This document shows, piece after piece, positions 1 through 6,336 of a DNA stretch of 7,195 bases (position 1 is its first letter; each line of letters begins with the position of its first letter). Below the pieces are notes generated by a model. The model was given only the letters and a program-made list of their open reading frames with translations. It was not told the DNA's origin and made no database searches. Both the position numbers and the translations under genes were made by a program. Where the stretch lies: positions 1 through 7,195 of the forward strand of contig USEV01000038.1 of the NCBI GenBank assembly GCA_900553825.1. Direction: 5' to 3'. Source of the DNA: an uncultured Eubacteriales bacterium. Its GTDB lineage: Bacteria; Bacillota; Clostridia; Christensenellales; CAG-917.

Positions 1-50
1 TACGAGATTCCTCTACGTCTCGTGGGCTCGGAGATGTGTATAAGAGACAG
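1..50 (+). other. Illumina Nextera i7 adapter (sequencing artefact, not genomic)
   Basis: Bases 1-8 match the end of the P7 primer (TACGAGAT). Bases 9-16 (TCCTCTAC) are an i7 index, which I recall as the primer form of Nextera N712. Bases 17-50 are the Nextera read-2 transposase adapter, ending in the 19-bp Tn5 mosaic end AGATGTGTATAAGAGACAG at 32-50. The order P7, index, adapter, insert is exactly that of a tagmentation library, so this is untrimmed read-through at a contig end. It is not a natural transposon. Any protein start taken from these bases is false: the three relevant frames give the peptides MGSEMCIRDS, MYKRQ and (reverse strand) SYTHLRAHET, which I recall as recurring junk termini in predicted proteins. 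Confidence 0.98.
32..50 (+). other. Tn5 mosaic end within the adapter
   Basis: The 19 bases AGATGTGTATAAGAGACAG are the hyperactive Tn5 mosaic end used in tagmentation. They mark the exact junction: base 51 is the first base of sample DNA. No transposase or second inverted end is present, so this is not evidence of a mobile element in the organism. Confidence 0.97.
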
Positions 51-51
51 C

Positions 52-2481
52 ACCCTGCTTGCGGACAAGATTTCCTTCACCGCGCTGAACCTCGGCAACC
101 CGATGTTTTCCCCGACGGAGATCATCTCCCCGCAATGTCGTCCCGTGACGAAATACTACCTTGCGCCCGATACCATCGGGAGCGACCTGAAAAAGTTTTC
201 CAGGGGCGGCTTCGGCACGCTCATCTGCGCGGGCAACGCGGAGAGGGCGAAGGGCATAGTCAAGAGCCTTGCCGAGCAGGACATCTACGCGGAATTTTCC
301 TCGGACGGCAATGGAAGCGCGTCCGTCATCGTGTGCCCGCTCAAAGTCGAAACGGGCGTGATTTATCCCGGGTGCAAACGCGTGATAATCGGCGTGTCGG
401 AGTGCGTGGGCAAACGCCGCGGCGACGATGTATCTTTGCCGAAAACGCAGTTTATCGCACCGAAAGCGGGTGATTATGTGGTGCATCGCATACACGGCGT
501 GGGTTTGTGCGAGGGCACCTCGATAATGAAGGCGGGCGATTTCGAGAGGGAGTATATCGTCGTCAGGTACCGCGACGGCGATGTGCTCTATGTCGCGACC
601 GACCAGGCGGACAACCTGCAGAAGTTCGTCGGCGAGGAGCACCCGCGCCTCAACAAGATAGGCGGCAAGGAGTTCGCCCGCGAAAAGGAAAAGGTCAAGA
701 AGTCCGTCCGCAAGCTCGCGGTGGATTTGTTGCGCCTCTACGCCGAGAGGGAGAAGCGCAAGGGCTTTGTCTATTCCCCCGACACCGTGTGGCAGAAGGA
801 GTTCGAGGACGCATTCGAGTACGAGGAGACCGCCGACCAGCTCAAGGCAATCGCCGCCGTCAAGGAGGACATGGAGAGCGGCAAAATCATGGACAGGCTG
901 CTCGTCGGCGATGTCGGCTTCGGCAAGACCGAGGTCGCTTTCAGGGCGATGTTCAAGACCGTGCTGGACGGCAAGCAGGCGGTGCTCGTCGCGCCGACCA
1001 CCATTCTTGCCCGTCAGCATCACGAGACCCTGGTCAAGCGGCTCGAGCCGTTCGGCATAGAGTGCGCGATGCTCTCCAGGCTGTCCACCCCCGCGGAGAA
1101 CGAAAGGACGCTCGAACGCCTCAAAGACGGCACCCTGCACATGGCGGTTGCGACGCACAAGGCGTTTTCGAAGAATGTGGAATTTCACGACCTGGGGCTC
1201 CTTGTCCTGGACGAGGAACAGCGTTTCGGCGTGGAGCACAAGGAGACGCTGAAGGAGAGGCACCCGCTCGTCAATGTGCTCACGCTTTCGGCGACGCCCA
1301 TACCCAGGACGCTCAACATGGCTCTTTCCGGGGTGCGCGACATCTCGTTGCTGGAGACCGCGCCCCGAGGCAGGTTGCCCGTGCAGACCTATGTCACGCC
1401 CTATTCCGACGCGCTCGTCGCCGACGCGGTGACGAGGGAGTGCGCGCGCGGTGGGCAGACCCTCATACTCCTCAACGACATCGACGCGCTCGAACCCTAT
1501 GCGGAGAGGCTCCGCGCCATGATTCCCGACACCGCGGGCATCGTGACCGCGCACGGCAGAATGGCGGGCGGCGAGCTGGAAAAGCGCATCGCGGCGTTTT
1601 ACGACAAGAAATACGATGTCCTGATTTCCACGACCATAATCGAAAACGGCATAGATTTGCCCGACGCGAACACGCTTGTCGTCATAGATTCCGGCAGATT
1701 CGGGCTGGCACAGCTCTATCAGCTGCGCGGCAGGGTGGGACGGCGCGGAGCGCTTGCTCACGCCTATTTCACGGTGCCGTCCAACGGCGCGCTGTCCTCG
1801 GACGCGGAAAAGAGGCTGAGGGCTCTTATCGACAACACGGAAATCGGCAGCGGGTTCAGGGTTGCGCTCTCCGACCTCTCGATAAGGGGCGCGGGGAGTA
1901 TGCTGGGCGCGGAACAGCACGGGCACATCGAAAAGGTGGGTTACGAGATGTACATCGAACTGCTCGGCGAGGCGGTGGAAGAGGCGCGGACGGGCAAGAA
2001 GGCGCAGGAGCGGCACAATGTGGAGATGAAAGTCGACGCGGCGGCGTACATCCGCGACGGATATGTCAGCGGGCGGGACAAGCTGCGCATACTAAAACGC
2101 ATAGCCGAAGTGCGCAGCGAGGCGGAGCGCAGGAAGCTCACCGAGGAGCTCACCGAGGTCTACGGCGTGCCGGACGCGGCGTTGAAGACGCTGATTGCGG
2201 TTGCTTTGCTCAAAAACCTGGCGGCGGGATTCGGGGCGTCGCGCGTCATCGTCAACCGCGGCGGCGCGGGGGTGCATTTTGCGGATTCCTCGGTGTTTTC
2301 GGACGAGACGCTCATGGCGGCGGTTGCCGAACACCGCGACGAGGTGGTGCTCACCACCGCGATTCCGCCCACGCTCATCTTCGATGTCAAGGGGCTTTCC
2401 GTTCCCGAGCGGCTGGAGAAACTGATTGCTTTCTTCTCGTCGGCGGCGTCGCTCGGCGAAAAGGCGGACGACGCAATCTGA
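52..2481 (+). CDS. mfd: Transcription-repair coupling factor Mfd, 5'-truncated by the contig end
   Basis: Mfd is a cytoplasmic ATP-driven DNA translocase. It binds RNA polymerase stalled at a DNA lesion, pushes it off and recruits UvrA for nucleotide excision repair. The 809 residues present are the C-terminal part of a family usually near 1150 residues. The UvrB-like, UvrA-binding N-terminus is missing because the contig begins here, and the true start is off the window. In order: a linker/D3-like stretch (about 52-468); the CarD-like RNA polymerase interaction domain starting GDYVVHRIHG (469 to about 645); a RecG-like helicase core with Walker A GDVGFGKT (907-930), Walker B DEEQ (1210-1221), SATPIPRT (1288-1311), TTIIENGID (1630-1656) and QLRGRVGR (1720-1743); and the regulatory C-terminal D7 domain (about 1960-2481). 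DEEQRFG is the Bacillus-like form, whereas E. coli has DEEH. All motifs are intact in one frame with no frameshift. An in-frame ATG at 22 lies in adapter and must not be used. Confidence 0.97.
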   Translation, partial: TLLADKISFTALNLGNPMFSPTEIISPQCRPVTKYYLAPDTIGSDLKKFSRGGFGTLICAGNAERAKGIVKSLAEQDIYAEFSSDGNGSASVIVCPLKVETGVIYPGCKRVIIGVSECVGKRRGDDVSLPKTQFIAPKAGDYVVHRIHGVGLCEGTSIMKAGDFEREYIVVRYRDGDVLYVATDQADNLQKFVGEEHPRLNKIGGKEFAREKEKVKKSVRKLAVDLLRLYAEREKRKGFVYSPDTVWQKEFEDAFEYEETADQLKAIAAVKEDMESGKIMDRLLVGDVGFGKTEVAFRAMFKTVLDGKQAVLVAPTTILARQHHETLVKRLEPFGIECAMLSRLSTPAENERTLERLKDGTLHMAVATHKAFSKNVEFHDLGLLVLDEEQRFGVEHKETLKERHPLVNVLTLSATPIPRTLNMALSGVRDISLLETAPRGRLPVQTYVTPYSDALVADAVTRECARGGQTLILLNDIDALEPYAERLRAMIPDTAGIVTAHGRMAGGELEKRIAAFYDKKYDVLISTTIIENGIDLPDANTLVVIDSGRFGLAQLYQLRGRVGRRGALAHAYFTVPSNGALSSDAEKRLRALIDNTEIGSGFRVALSDLSIRGAGSMLGAEQHGHIEKVGYEMYIELLGEAVEEARTGKKAQERHNVEMKVDAAAYIRDGYVSGRDKLRILKRIAEVRSEAERRKLTEELTEVYGVPDAALKTLIAVALLKNLAAGFGASRVIVNRGGAGVHFADSSVFSDETLMAAVAEHRDEVVLTTAIPPTLIFDVKGLSVPERLEKLIAFFSSAASLGEKADDAI

Positions 2482-2493
2482 AAATCCGTTTGC

Positions 2494-2529
2494 CGCGCCG
2501 CGACGGGGCGTGCGGCGTGCGGCGGCGCG
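2494..2529 (+). repeat. GC-rich inverted repeat after mfd
   Basis: CGCGCCGC at 2494-2501 is perfectly complementary to GCGGCGCG at 2522-2529, around a 20-base G-rich loop. A second possible pairing, GACGGG at 2502-2507 with CCCGTC at 2535-2540, competes with it. It lies 12 bases after the mfd stop, where a terminator would be expected, but only AAAATCCCGTCTT follows and there is no T run. It could be a weak or Rho-assisted terminator, or a chance effect of GC-rich sequence. Confidence 0.35.
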
Positions 2530-2579
2530 AAAATCCCGTCTTAAAGGGCTATTAAACGCTTTCTTTGTGCGAAAAACGC

Positions 2580-2608
2580 TTGCGGGGGCGAGCGCGTATG
2601 TGTATAAT
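2580..2608 (+). promoter_or_regulatory. SigA-type promoter of the lipoprotein gene
   Basis: A consensus -10 box TATAAT lies at 2603-2608, and a -35-like TTGCGG at 2580-2585 is separated from it by exactly 17 bases. The predicted transcription start is near 2615, giving a leader of about 33 bases before the ATG at 2648. The AT-rich start region stands out against GC-rich surroundings. The promoter indicates that the lipoprotein gene can be expressed independently of mfd. Confidence 0.8.
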
Positions 2609-2638
2609 AGTCATACTGTTTATAAAGCAACCTTTATC

Positions 2639-2644
2639 GGAGAA
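2639..2644 (+). promoter_or_regulatory. Ribosome binding site deciding the lipoprotein start
   Basis: GGAGAA ends a few bases before the ATG at 2648, with 5 bases between GGAG and the start codon. The position fits a Shine-Dalgarno site. It supports 2648 as the start rather than the upstream in-frame ATG at 2426, which would overlap mfd and place the signal peptide 74 residues into the protein. Confidence 0.8.
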
Positions 2645-2647
2645 TAT

Positions 2648-2722
2648 ATGAAAAGAAAAATCGCAATCGCTTTGATTCTCGTTCTTCTGATGTCCGTCGT
2701 CGTCGGCACGCTTGTCGGCTGC
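2648..2722 (+). other. Lipoprotein signal peptide with lipobox
   Basis: The first 25 codons encode a positively charged start (K2 R3 K4), a hydrophobic stretch (residues 5-19) and the lipobox L22-V23-G24-C25. Signal peptidase II would cut before Cys25 (codon 2720-2722), leaving a diacylglycerol-modified cysteine that anchors the protein. Confidence 0.92.
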
Positions 2723-5101
2723 GACAATATCGTCACGATGAATGCCAGCCGCGACGCGAACCAGATTGTCGCCACAGTCAACTATGCGGGGCAGACGGCG
2801 TATGTCTACAAATACGAGCTCTCGAGCAGTTTCAATTCCTACGCTTACATCTATGTCAACTACTACGGCATGACCTATCAGGACGCGGCGGATTACCTCC
2901 TGCAGTCGCTTGCACAGCGCGAGCTGCTGGTGCTGTTCGCCAAGGACGAGCTCGTCAAGGTGCTCAACGAAAGCGACGGCGGTTCCCGCACTGCTTCCAC
3001 GATGTCCGTGGAGGATTTCCTCTCCACAAGCGAGATCAACCGCGCGATTGAAAACACCAACGCCGATATGCTTTCCGCCATCAACTCCGAGATGGAAAGC
3101 TTCATCAACACCGCACACAACTCCACCTCCAACCCCGACACGGAGGACAGAGTCTACGAGGAATACACCGGCACCGACGCGCTTCTCGTCCGCTTCGATT
3201 CGCAGGGCGGGAGCGATGTCACCACCCAGCATATCAAGAGGGGCACCGCGGCGTTCGAGCCCGTAGCCCCCACCCGTGAAGGTTACACCTTCTACGGTTG
3301 GTACACCGACAAGGCGTGCACCGACGGCAACGAGTACACCTTCACCGAGGAGGAAACTCTCAATCCCGCCGAGAACAGGAAGAGCGTCACGCTCTACGCC
3401 AAGTGGGCGGAGTACACCGAGCCGCGTGCGGAGCTCCCCGAAAAGGTCGAGGACTCCGACGCCGATTACGACCCCGACGCCGACATCGGCGAGGAGAACA
3501 TCACAGTCCGTGCCTTCGGCACCGACGGCAAGCTGAACGCCGCATTCCGTGAAAACATCGTCAAGGGCGTCATGGGCACCGTGGACGAGGACGGCACCGC
3601 ATACGACGAATACGCGCTCGACGCGCTGAAGAATTATTCCGCCGACAAGAAACAGAGCTACCTTGACGAGTATCTCGACCGCGCGGCGGCGAATGTCGTC
3701 GAGGACTTCGGCGAGCTTTTCACCTCCTATGACTACTATCTCCAGAACGAGATGAAGACCTTGCTCGTCACCAGGCTCGAAAGGGTCATCGGCTCTTCCG
3801 AGAGTGTGACGGAGGCGGAGGTGCAGGCGCGCTTCGACGAGCTGGTCGCCCAGAACAGGGAAGCCTTCAACGAGGACACCGATTACGAGAGTGCGCTCAC
3901 GAGCTCCCTCTCCTCCACCTACTATCACAAGTACACCGCCGAGAACGAGCGCTACGGCTTTGTCGTCAACATTCTTCTGCAGCTTGAGGACAAGCAGCTC
4001 GCCGAGCTCACCGCCATGGTCGAGAGCGGCAACTACAACGAGAACAAGTCCGTCATCACCGAGAGGCGCAACGAGCTCCTCGGCGAGATGACGGTGTATG
4101 TCAGCAACCCCGATTACGACGCCGACTACAAGTGCGTGTCCGAGGACGGCTCGCACACCTGCGGCAACGGCTCCACCTGCGACCCCATGACCTGCCCCGA
4201 GCACGCGGGCAATCACGGTGACGACAATCCCATGGTGACCGTCGACGGCGAGGGTTACAACCAGCTCATCGACTTCGTGTGGAACGAGGAAGAGGGCAAG
4301 TTCGAGCTCGTCTACAATGTCAAGGCGTGCCCCGCAATGGCGTATCTGCCCGTCAGAGTGCCCGCATTCAGCAGCGGCGACACCGTCGGCGTGATTGACC
4401 AGATGTACGCGGTGTTCGGCGCGATTGCCGACGCGGTGGAAAACGAGGACGGCATCGACGGGCACAAGCTCACCCATGTCGAGGGCGTCTACTGGATGCG
4501 CGAAGCGGCGACCGCATGGCTGTATCTCGTCGGTGACGACGCGGGCGGCACGACTTCGAGCAGCAACAACGGCGGCCTCGGCTACCTCATCACCCCCGAG
4601 GGCAAGGAATCGTCCTACATCGAGTCCTTCACCGAGCAGGCGCGCGCGCTCATAGCAAACGGCACCGCCTCCTTCGAGAGGAAGCGTGACGGCGGCGCGA
4701 CCGAGGGCAACTTCTTCGTCTACGGCGACAACTTCATCGAGAGCGGCTCTACCGACGGCGCGTATGCGGGCATATTCGTCATCGTGGCAAGCTCCGTGCC
4801 CTACGACACCAACGGCTGGGGTTCCTACACCGTGGTGGACAACGGCGACGACACCTACACCGAGCGCAAGCTCGAGGCGAGCGAGTTCGCAAACGGGCTC
4901 CTGCCGCTCGACTATGTCGTGCAATTCGCCGAGTCGCTCGAGGATTGCGAGACAATCGGAATGCAGATTGAAAATTCGCTGCTCACCAACAAACAGGCGG
5001 CGGCATACGAGACCAAGGCAAACGCCTTCGGCGTCGCAAACTACCGCAACATCAGCTACAACAGGGGCGCATACGAATCCCTGTGGAAGAACCTCGGCTG
5101 A
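2648..5101 (+). CDS. PrsA/SurA-like lipoprotein foldase with InlB-type repeat
   Basis: This 817-residue protein is probably anchored to the outer face of the membrane and assists folding of secreted proteins. Residues 1-24 are a lipoprotein signal peptide: KRK, a hydrophobic core, then the lipobox LVGC with Cys25 as the lipidated residue. Residues 38-107 look like the first half of a SurA/PrsA N-terminal chaperone domain (VATVNYAGQ, then ADYLLQSLAQRELLVLFAKDEL). An InlB B-repeat (Listeria-Bacteroides type) occupies about 181-253, from VRFDSQGG to LYAKW. An Asp-rich linker follows at 269-279. The chaperone helices seem to resume near 350-410 (SVTEAEVQARFDEL at 386). A divergent parvulin-like PPIase region may run from NILLQLED (441) to GGLGY (642) and GIFVIVAS (708), split by about 200 residues that include a Cys/His cluster (496-523). 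Lipoprotein and InlB repeat are firm, chaperone fold likely, PPIase activity uncertain. I recall PrsA genes next to mfd in Clostridium, which supports the call. Confidence 0.85.
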   Translation: MKRKIAIALILVLLMSVVVGTLVGCDNIVTMNASRDANQIVATVNYAGQTAYVYKYELSSSFNSYAYIYVNYYGMTYQDAADYLLQSLAQRELLVLFAKDELVKVLNESDGGSRTASTMSVEDFLSTSEINRAIENTNADMLSAINSEMESFINTAHNSTSNPDTEDRVYEEYTGTDALLVRFDSQGGSDVTTQHIKRGTAAFEPVAPTREGYTFYGWYTDKACTDGNEYTFTEEETLNPAENRKSVTLYAKWAEYTEPRAELPEKVEDSDADYDPDADIGEENITVRAFGTDGKLNAAFRENIVKGVMGTVDEDGTAYDEYALDALKNYSADKKQSYLDEYLDRAAANVVEDFGELFTSYDYYLQNEMKTLLVTRLERVIGSSESVTEAEVQARFDELVAQNREAFNEDTDYESALTSSLSSTYYHKYTAENERYGFVVNILLQLEDKQLAELTAMVESGNYNENKSVITERRNELLGEMTVYVSNPDYDADYKCVSEDGSHTCGNGSTCDPMTCPEHAGNHGDDNPMVTVDGEGYNQLIDFVWNEEEGKFELVYNVKACPAMAYLPVRVPAFSSGDTVGVIDQMYAVFGAIADAVENEDGIDGHKLTHVEGVYWMREAATAWLYLVGDDAGGTTSSSNNGGLGYLITPEGKESSYIESFTEQARALIANGTASFERKRDGGATEGNFFVYGDNFIESGSTDGAYAGIFVIVASSVPYDTNGWGSYTVVDNGDDTYTERKLEASEFANGLLPLDYVVQFAESLEDCETIGMQIENSLLTNKQAAAYETKANAFGVANYRNISYNRGAYESLWKNLG
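3188..3406 (+). other. InlB B-repeat domain (Listeria-Bacteroides repeat)
   Basis: Residues 181-253 carry the hallmarks of this small beta fold: VRFDSQGG at the start, then PTREGYTFYGWYTDKAC, and TLYAKW at the end. There is a single copy. Such repeats occur in surface proteins of Firmicutes and Bacteroidetes, often as spacer or binding modules. Here it sits between the two halves of the putative chaperone region. Confidence 0.9.
4133..4216 (+). other. Cys/His cluster inside the lipoprotein
   Basis: Cys496, Cys505, Cys511 and Cys516 (spacing C-x8-C-x5-C-x4-C) are followed by His519 and His523, with His503 inside the first interval. These lie within the long segment that separates the two parts of the parvulin-like region. 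The spacing could serve metal binding or disulfides. It does not match a named zinc-finger class that I recognise. Confidence 0.6.
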
Positions 5102-5119
5102 AACTACACACCGTGATGA

Positions 5120-5147
5120 AAAACGCCGTCCCGCGGGACGGCGTTTT
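5120..5147. terminator. Bidirectional Rho-independent terminator
   Basis: A perfect 28-base palindrome: the CGCCGTCCC arm at 5124-5132 pairs with GGGACGGCG at 5135-5143, flanked by AAAA on the left and TTTT on the right. On the + strand the stem is followed by TTTTGATTTG, and on the - strand by TTTTTCATC. It begins 18 bases after the lipoprotein stop and ends 32 bases beyond the hydrolase stop on the other strand, so it can end both convergent transcripts. Confidence 0.93.
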
Positions 5148-5179
5148 GATTTGAGCGGATTTTTGAAATCCCGCAAGAT

Positions 5180-6220
5180 TCAGTCTTTCCTCGATATGGG
5201 GGAGTTGCGGTCCACCCTTTTCAGCTGTTTGGGCGTGAGCCTGCGCTGCTGTTCGACGGGCGTGTGCAGGCGCAGGAAGTAGTGTATGCCGAACATCGCC
5301 TGCCGCGAGATTTTGAGTGCCTGGACGACGGCGAACGCGTGCACCGCGGCTCTCCCCGTGCCGTGGAAGTGCTCCACTTCCACCCCGAGCTCCCTGAGCT
5401 TGTCCACGAGGTCGAAAGTGAGCACCGCGAGGGCGTCGTACTGCGCGGATATCGCAAAGGTGGGAGGGAAGTTCTCCGTGATGTGGTATATGGGCGAAAT
5501 CTCCTTCTTTTCCTCCTCGGTGAGGCGGTAGAAGGGCTTGCCGCCGCAGTAGGACTGGACATAGAGCTCGATGTTGCGGAAGGGCAACCCGATTGCCTTC
5601 TCGAGGTCGAACACGCCGCAGTTGAGCACCAGCCCGCGTATCTTCTGATGACGGCTTGCCGGGTGCAGGTTGAAGCGGGCGTTGTATTCAGGGTTGGTGG
5701 CGATTGCGCCCGCCATCGCCGAGAGGTGCGCCCCCGCGGACTCTCCGCCCACGAAAATCTCTTCCGCGTCGATGTTGTATTCGTCGGCGTGCTCCTTGAG
5801 CCACGCGAACGCCTTGTAGATGTTTTCGATGGGTTCGGGGTGAGGATAGAACGGCGAGTGACCGTAGTAGAGGCTCACCACGAAGTATCCCGCTTCCGCG
5901 ATGCGCGTGTTGAACGCCTCGCGGGTTTCGGGCAGTCCGCCTATCCAGCCGCCGCCGTGGATGTAGACAAACACGGGCGCCTTGACGGCGGGGTCGCGGT
6001 CCTTGCGTTCGTAGATGTTGAGGTAAAGCGTGCGGTCGTCCTCGGCGTAACGCACGAGGCGGGTGGTGCGCACGGCAAAGGAACGCTTGCTGTTGAAAAT
6101 GGTGAGGCAGCCCAGCAGCTCGTTTTTGATATGTCCCGTCAGCACATAGGTGAACTTCACATCATAGAGGAGCTTTTCCTGGAACTCTTTCATTTTCTCG
6201 GGCGGGATTTTGTTTTTCAT
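5180..6220 (-). CDS. Alpha/beta hydrolase, HSL-type esterase/lipase
   Basis: This 346-residue cytoplasmic protein has no signal peptide or membrane segment and probably hydrolyses a carboxyl ester; the substrate cannot be read from the sequence. It carries the hormone-sensitive-lipase family signature: oxyanion-hole motif HGGGW (residues 88-92), nucleophile elbow GGESAG with Ser161, acid residue Asp262 in SAQYDAL, and base His294 in VHAF. The catalytic triad is therefore complete. About 70 N-terminal residues precede the hydrolase core and may form the cap. The length is normal for the family. The start at 6220 is the first ATG after an in-frame TAG (6224-6226), and the only alternative nearby is Met10. 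There is no Shine-Dalgarno site before either, and the promoter suggests a leaderless transcript. The gene converges on the lipoprotein gene and diverges from the phosphatase gene. A related acetyl-esterase or acyl-peptidase-like role is possible. Confidence 0.92.
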   Translation of the reverse strand: MKNKIPPEKMKEFQEKLLYDVKFTYVLTGHIKNELLGCLTIFNSKRSFAVRTTRLVRYAEDDRTLYLNIYERKDRDPAVKAPVFVYIHGGGWIGGLPETREAFNTRIAEAGYFVVSLYYGHSPFYPHPEPIENIYKAFAWLKEHADEYNIDAEEIFVGGESAGAHLSAMAGAIATNPEYNARFNLHPASRHQKIRGLVLNCGVFDLEKAIGLPFRNIELYVQSYCGGKPFYRLTEEEKKEISPIYHITENFPPTFAISAQYDALAVLTFDLVDKLRELGVEVEHFHGTGRAAVHAFAVVQALKISRQAMFGIHYFLRLHTPVEQQRRLTPKQLKRVDRNSPISRKD

Positions 6221-6226
6221 AACCTA

Positions 6227-6255
6227 ATTTTACATGAAGAACGGGCGGCGGGCAA
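6227..6255 (-). promoter_or_regulatory. Promoter of the hydrolase gene, predicted leaderless
   Basis: Read on the - strand, TTGCCC (6255-6250) and TAAAAT (6232-6227) are separated by exactly 17 bases. The last base of the -10 box is 7 bases before 6220, so the expected transcription start is the A of the ATG. The -10 has one mismatch to TATAAT. The box lies in an AT-rich patch between GC-rich sequences, which adds some support. Confidence 0.6.
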
Positions 6256-6258
6256 GAG

Positions 6259-6280
6259 CTTTTCCGAAAGGCGGCAAAAG
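6259..6280. repeat. Imperfect inverted repeat between divergent promoters
   Basis: CTTTTCCG (6259-6266) mirrors CGG-C-AAAAG (6272-6280) with one unpaired C, around a 5-base centre. It lies just upstream of the hydrolase -35 box and between the two divergent promoters, a usual place for a regulator site. No known operator is recognised. Confidence 0.3.
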
Positions 6281-6301
6281 AGAAAATATCCATACAAAGT
6301 C

Positions 6302-6330
6302 TTGCGGGTGTCGACGGTTTTTGGTATAAT
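6302..6330 (+). promoter_or_regulatory. Promoter of the phosphatase gene, predicted leaderless
   Basis: TTGCGG (6302-6307), a 17-base spacer and a perfect TATAAT (6325-6330) form a strong SigA-type promoter. The same -35 sequence and spacing occur before the lipoprotein gene. The ATG at 6337 is 7 bases after the last base of the -10 box, the usual distance to the transcription start. No Shine-Dalgarno sequence fits between them. Confidence 0.8.
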
Positions 6331-6336
6331 GGCAAC

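Noticed and set aside
32..50. Natural Tn5-like transposon end at the edge of the sequence.
   Set aside because: It is preceded by index and P7 primer sequence, so it comes from library preparation.
13..2016. A 667-residue reverse-strand open frame across mfd.
   Set aside because: It is the antisense of an unmistakable Mfd, has low-complexity Arg/Leu/Val composition with no recognisable domain, and its C-terminus is translated adapter. Long shadow frames are expected in GC-rich coding DNA.
507..2555. A 682-residue + strand frame overlapping mfd.
   Set aside because: Arg- and Gly-rich shadow in another frame with no motifs. All helicase motifs lie in the mfd frame.
2426..2647. N-terminal extension of the lipoprotein from the ATG at 2426.
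   Set aside because: It overlaps the end of mfd, encodes Arg-rich shadow sequence, crosses the promoter, and would bury the signal peptide.
2552..5176. An 874-residue reverse-strand frame opposite the lipoprotein gene.
   Set aside because: The + strand frame has a promoter, ribosome binding site, lipoprotein signal and InlB repeat. The reverse frame is Val/Gly/His-rich, has no domain and would run through the terminator palindrome at its own start.
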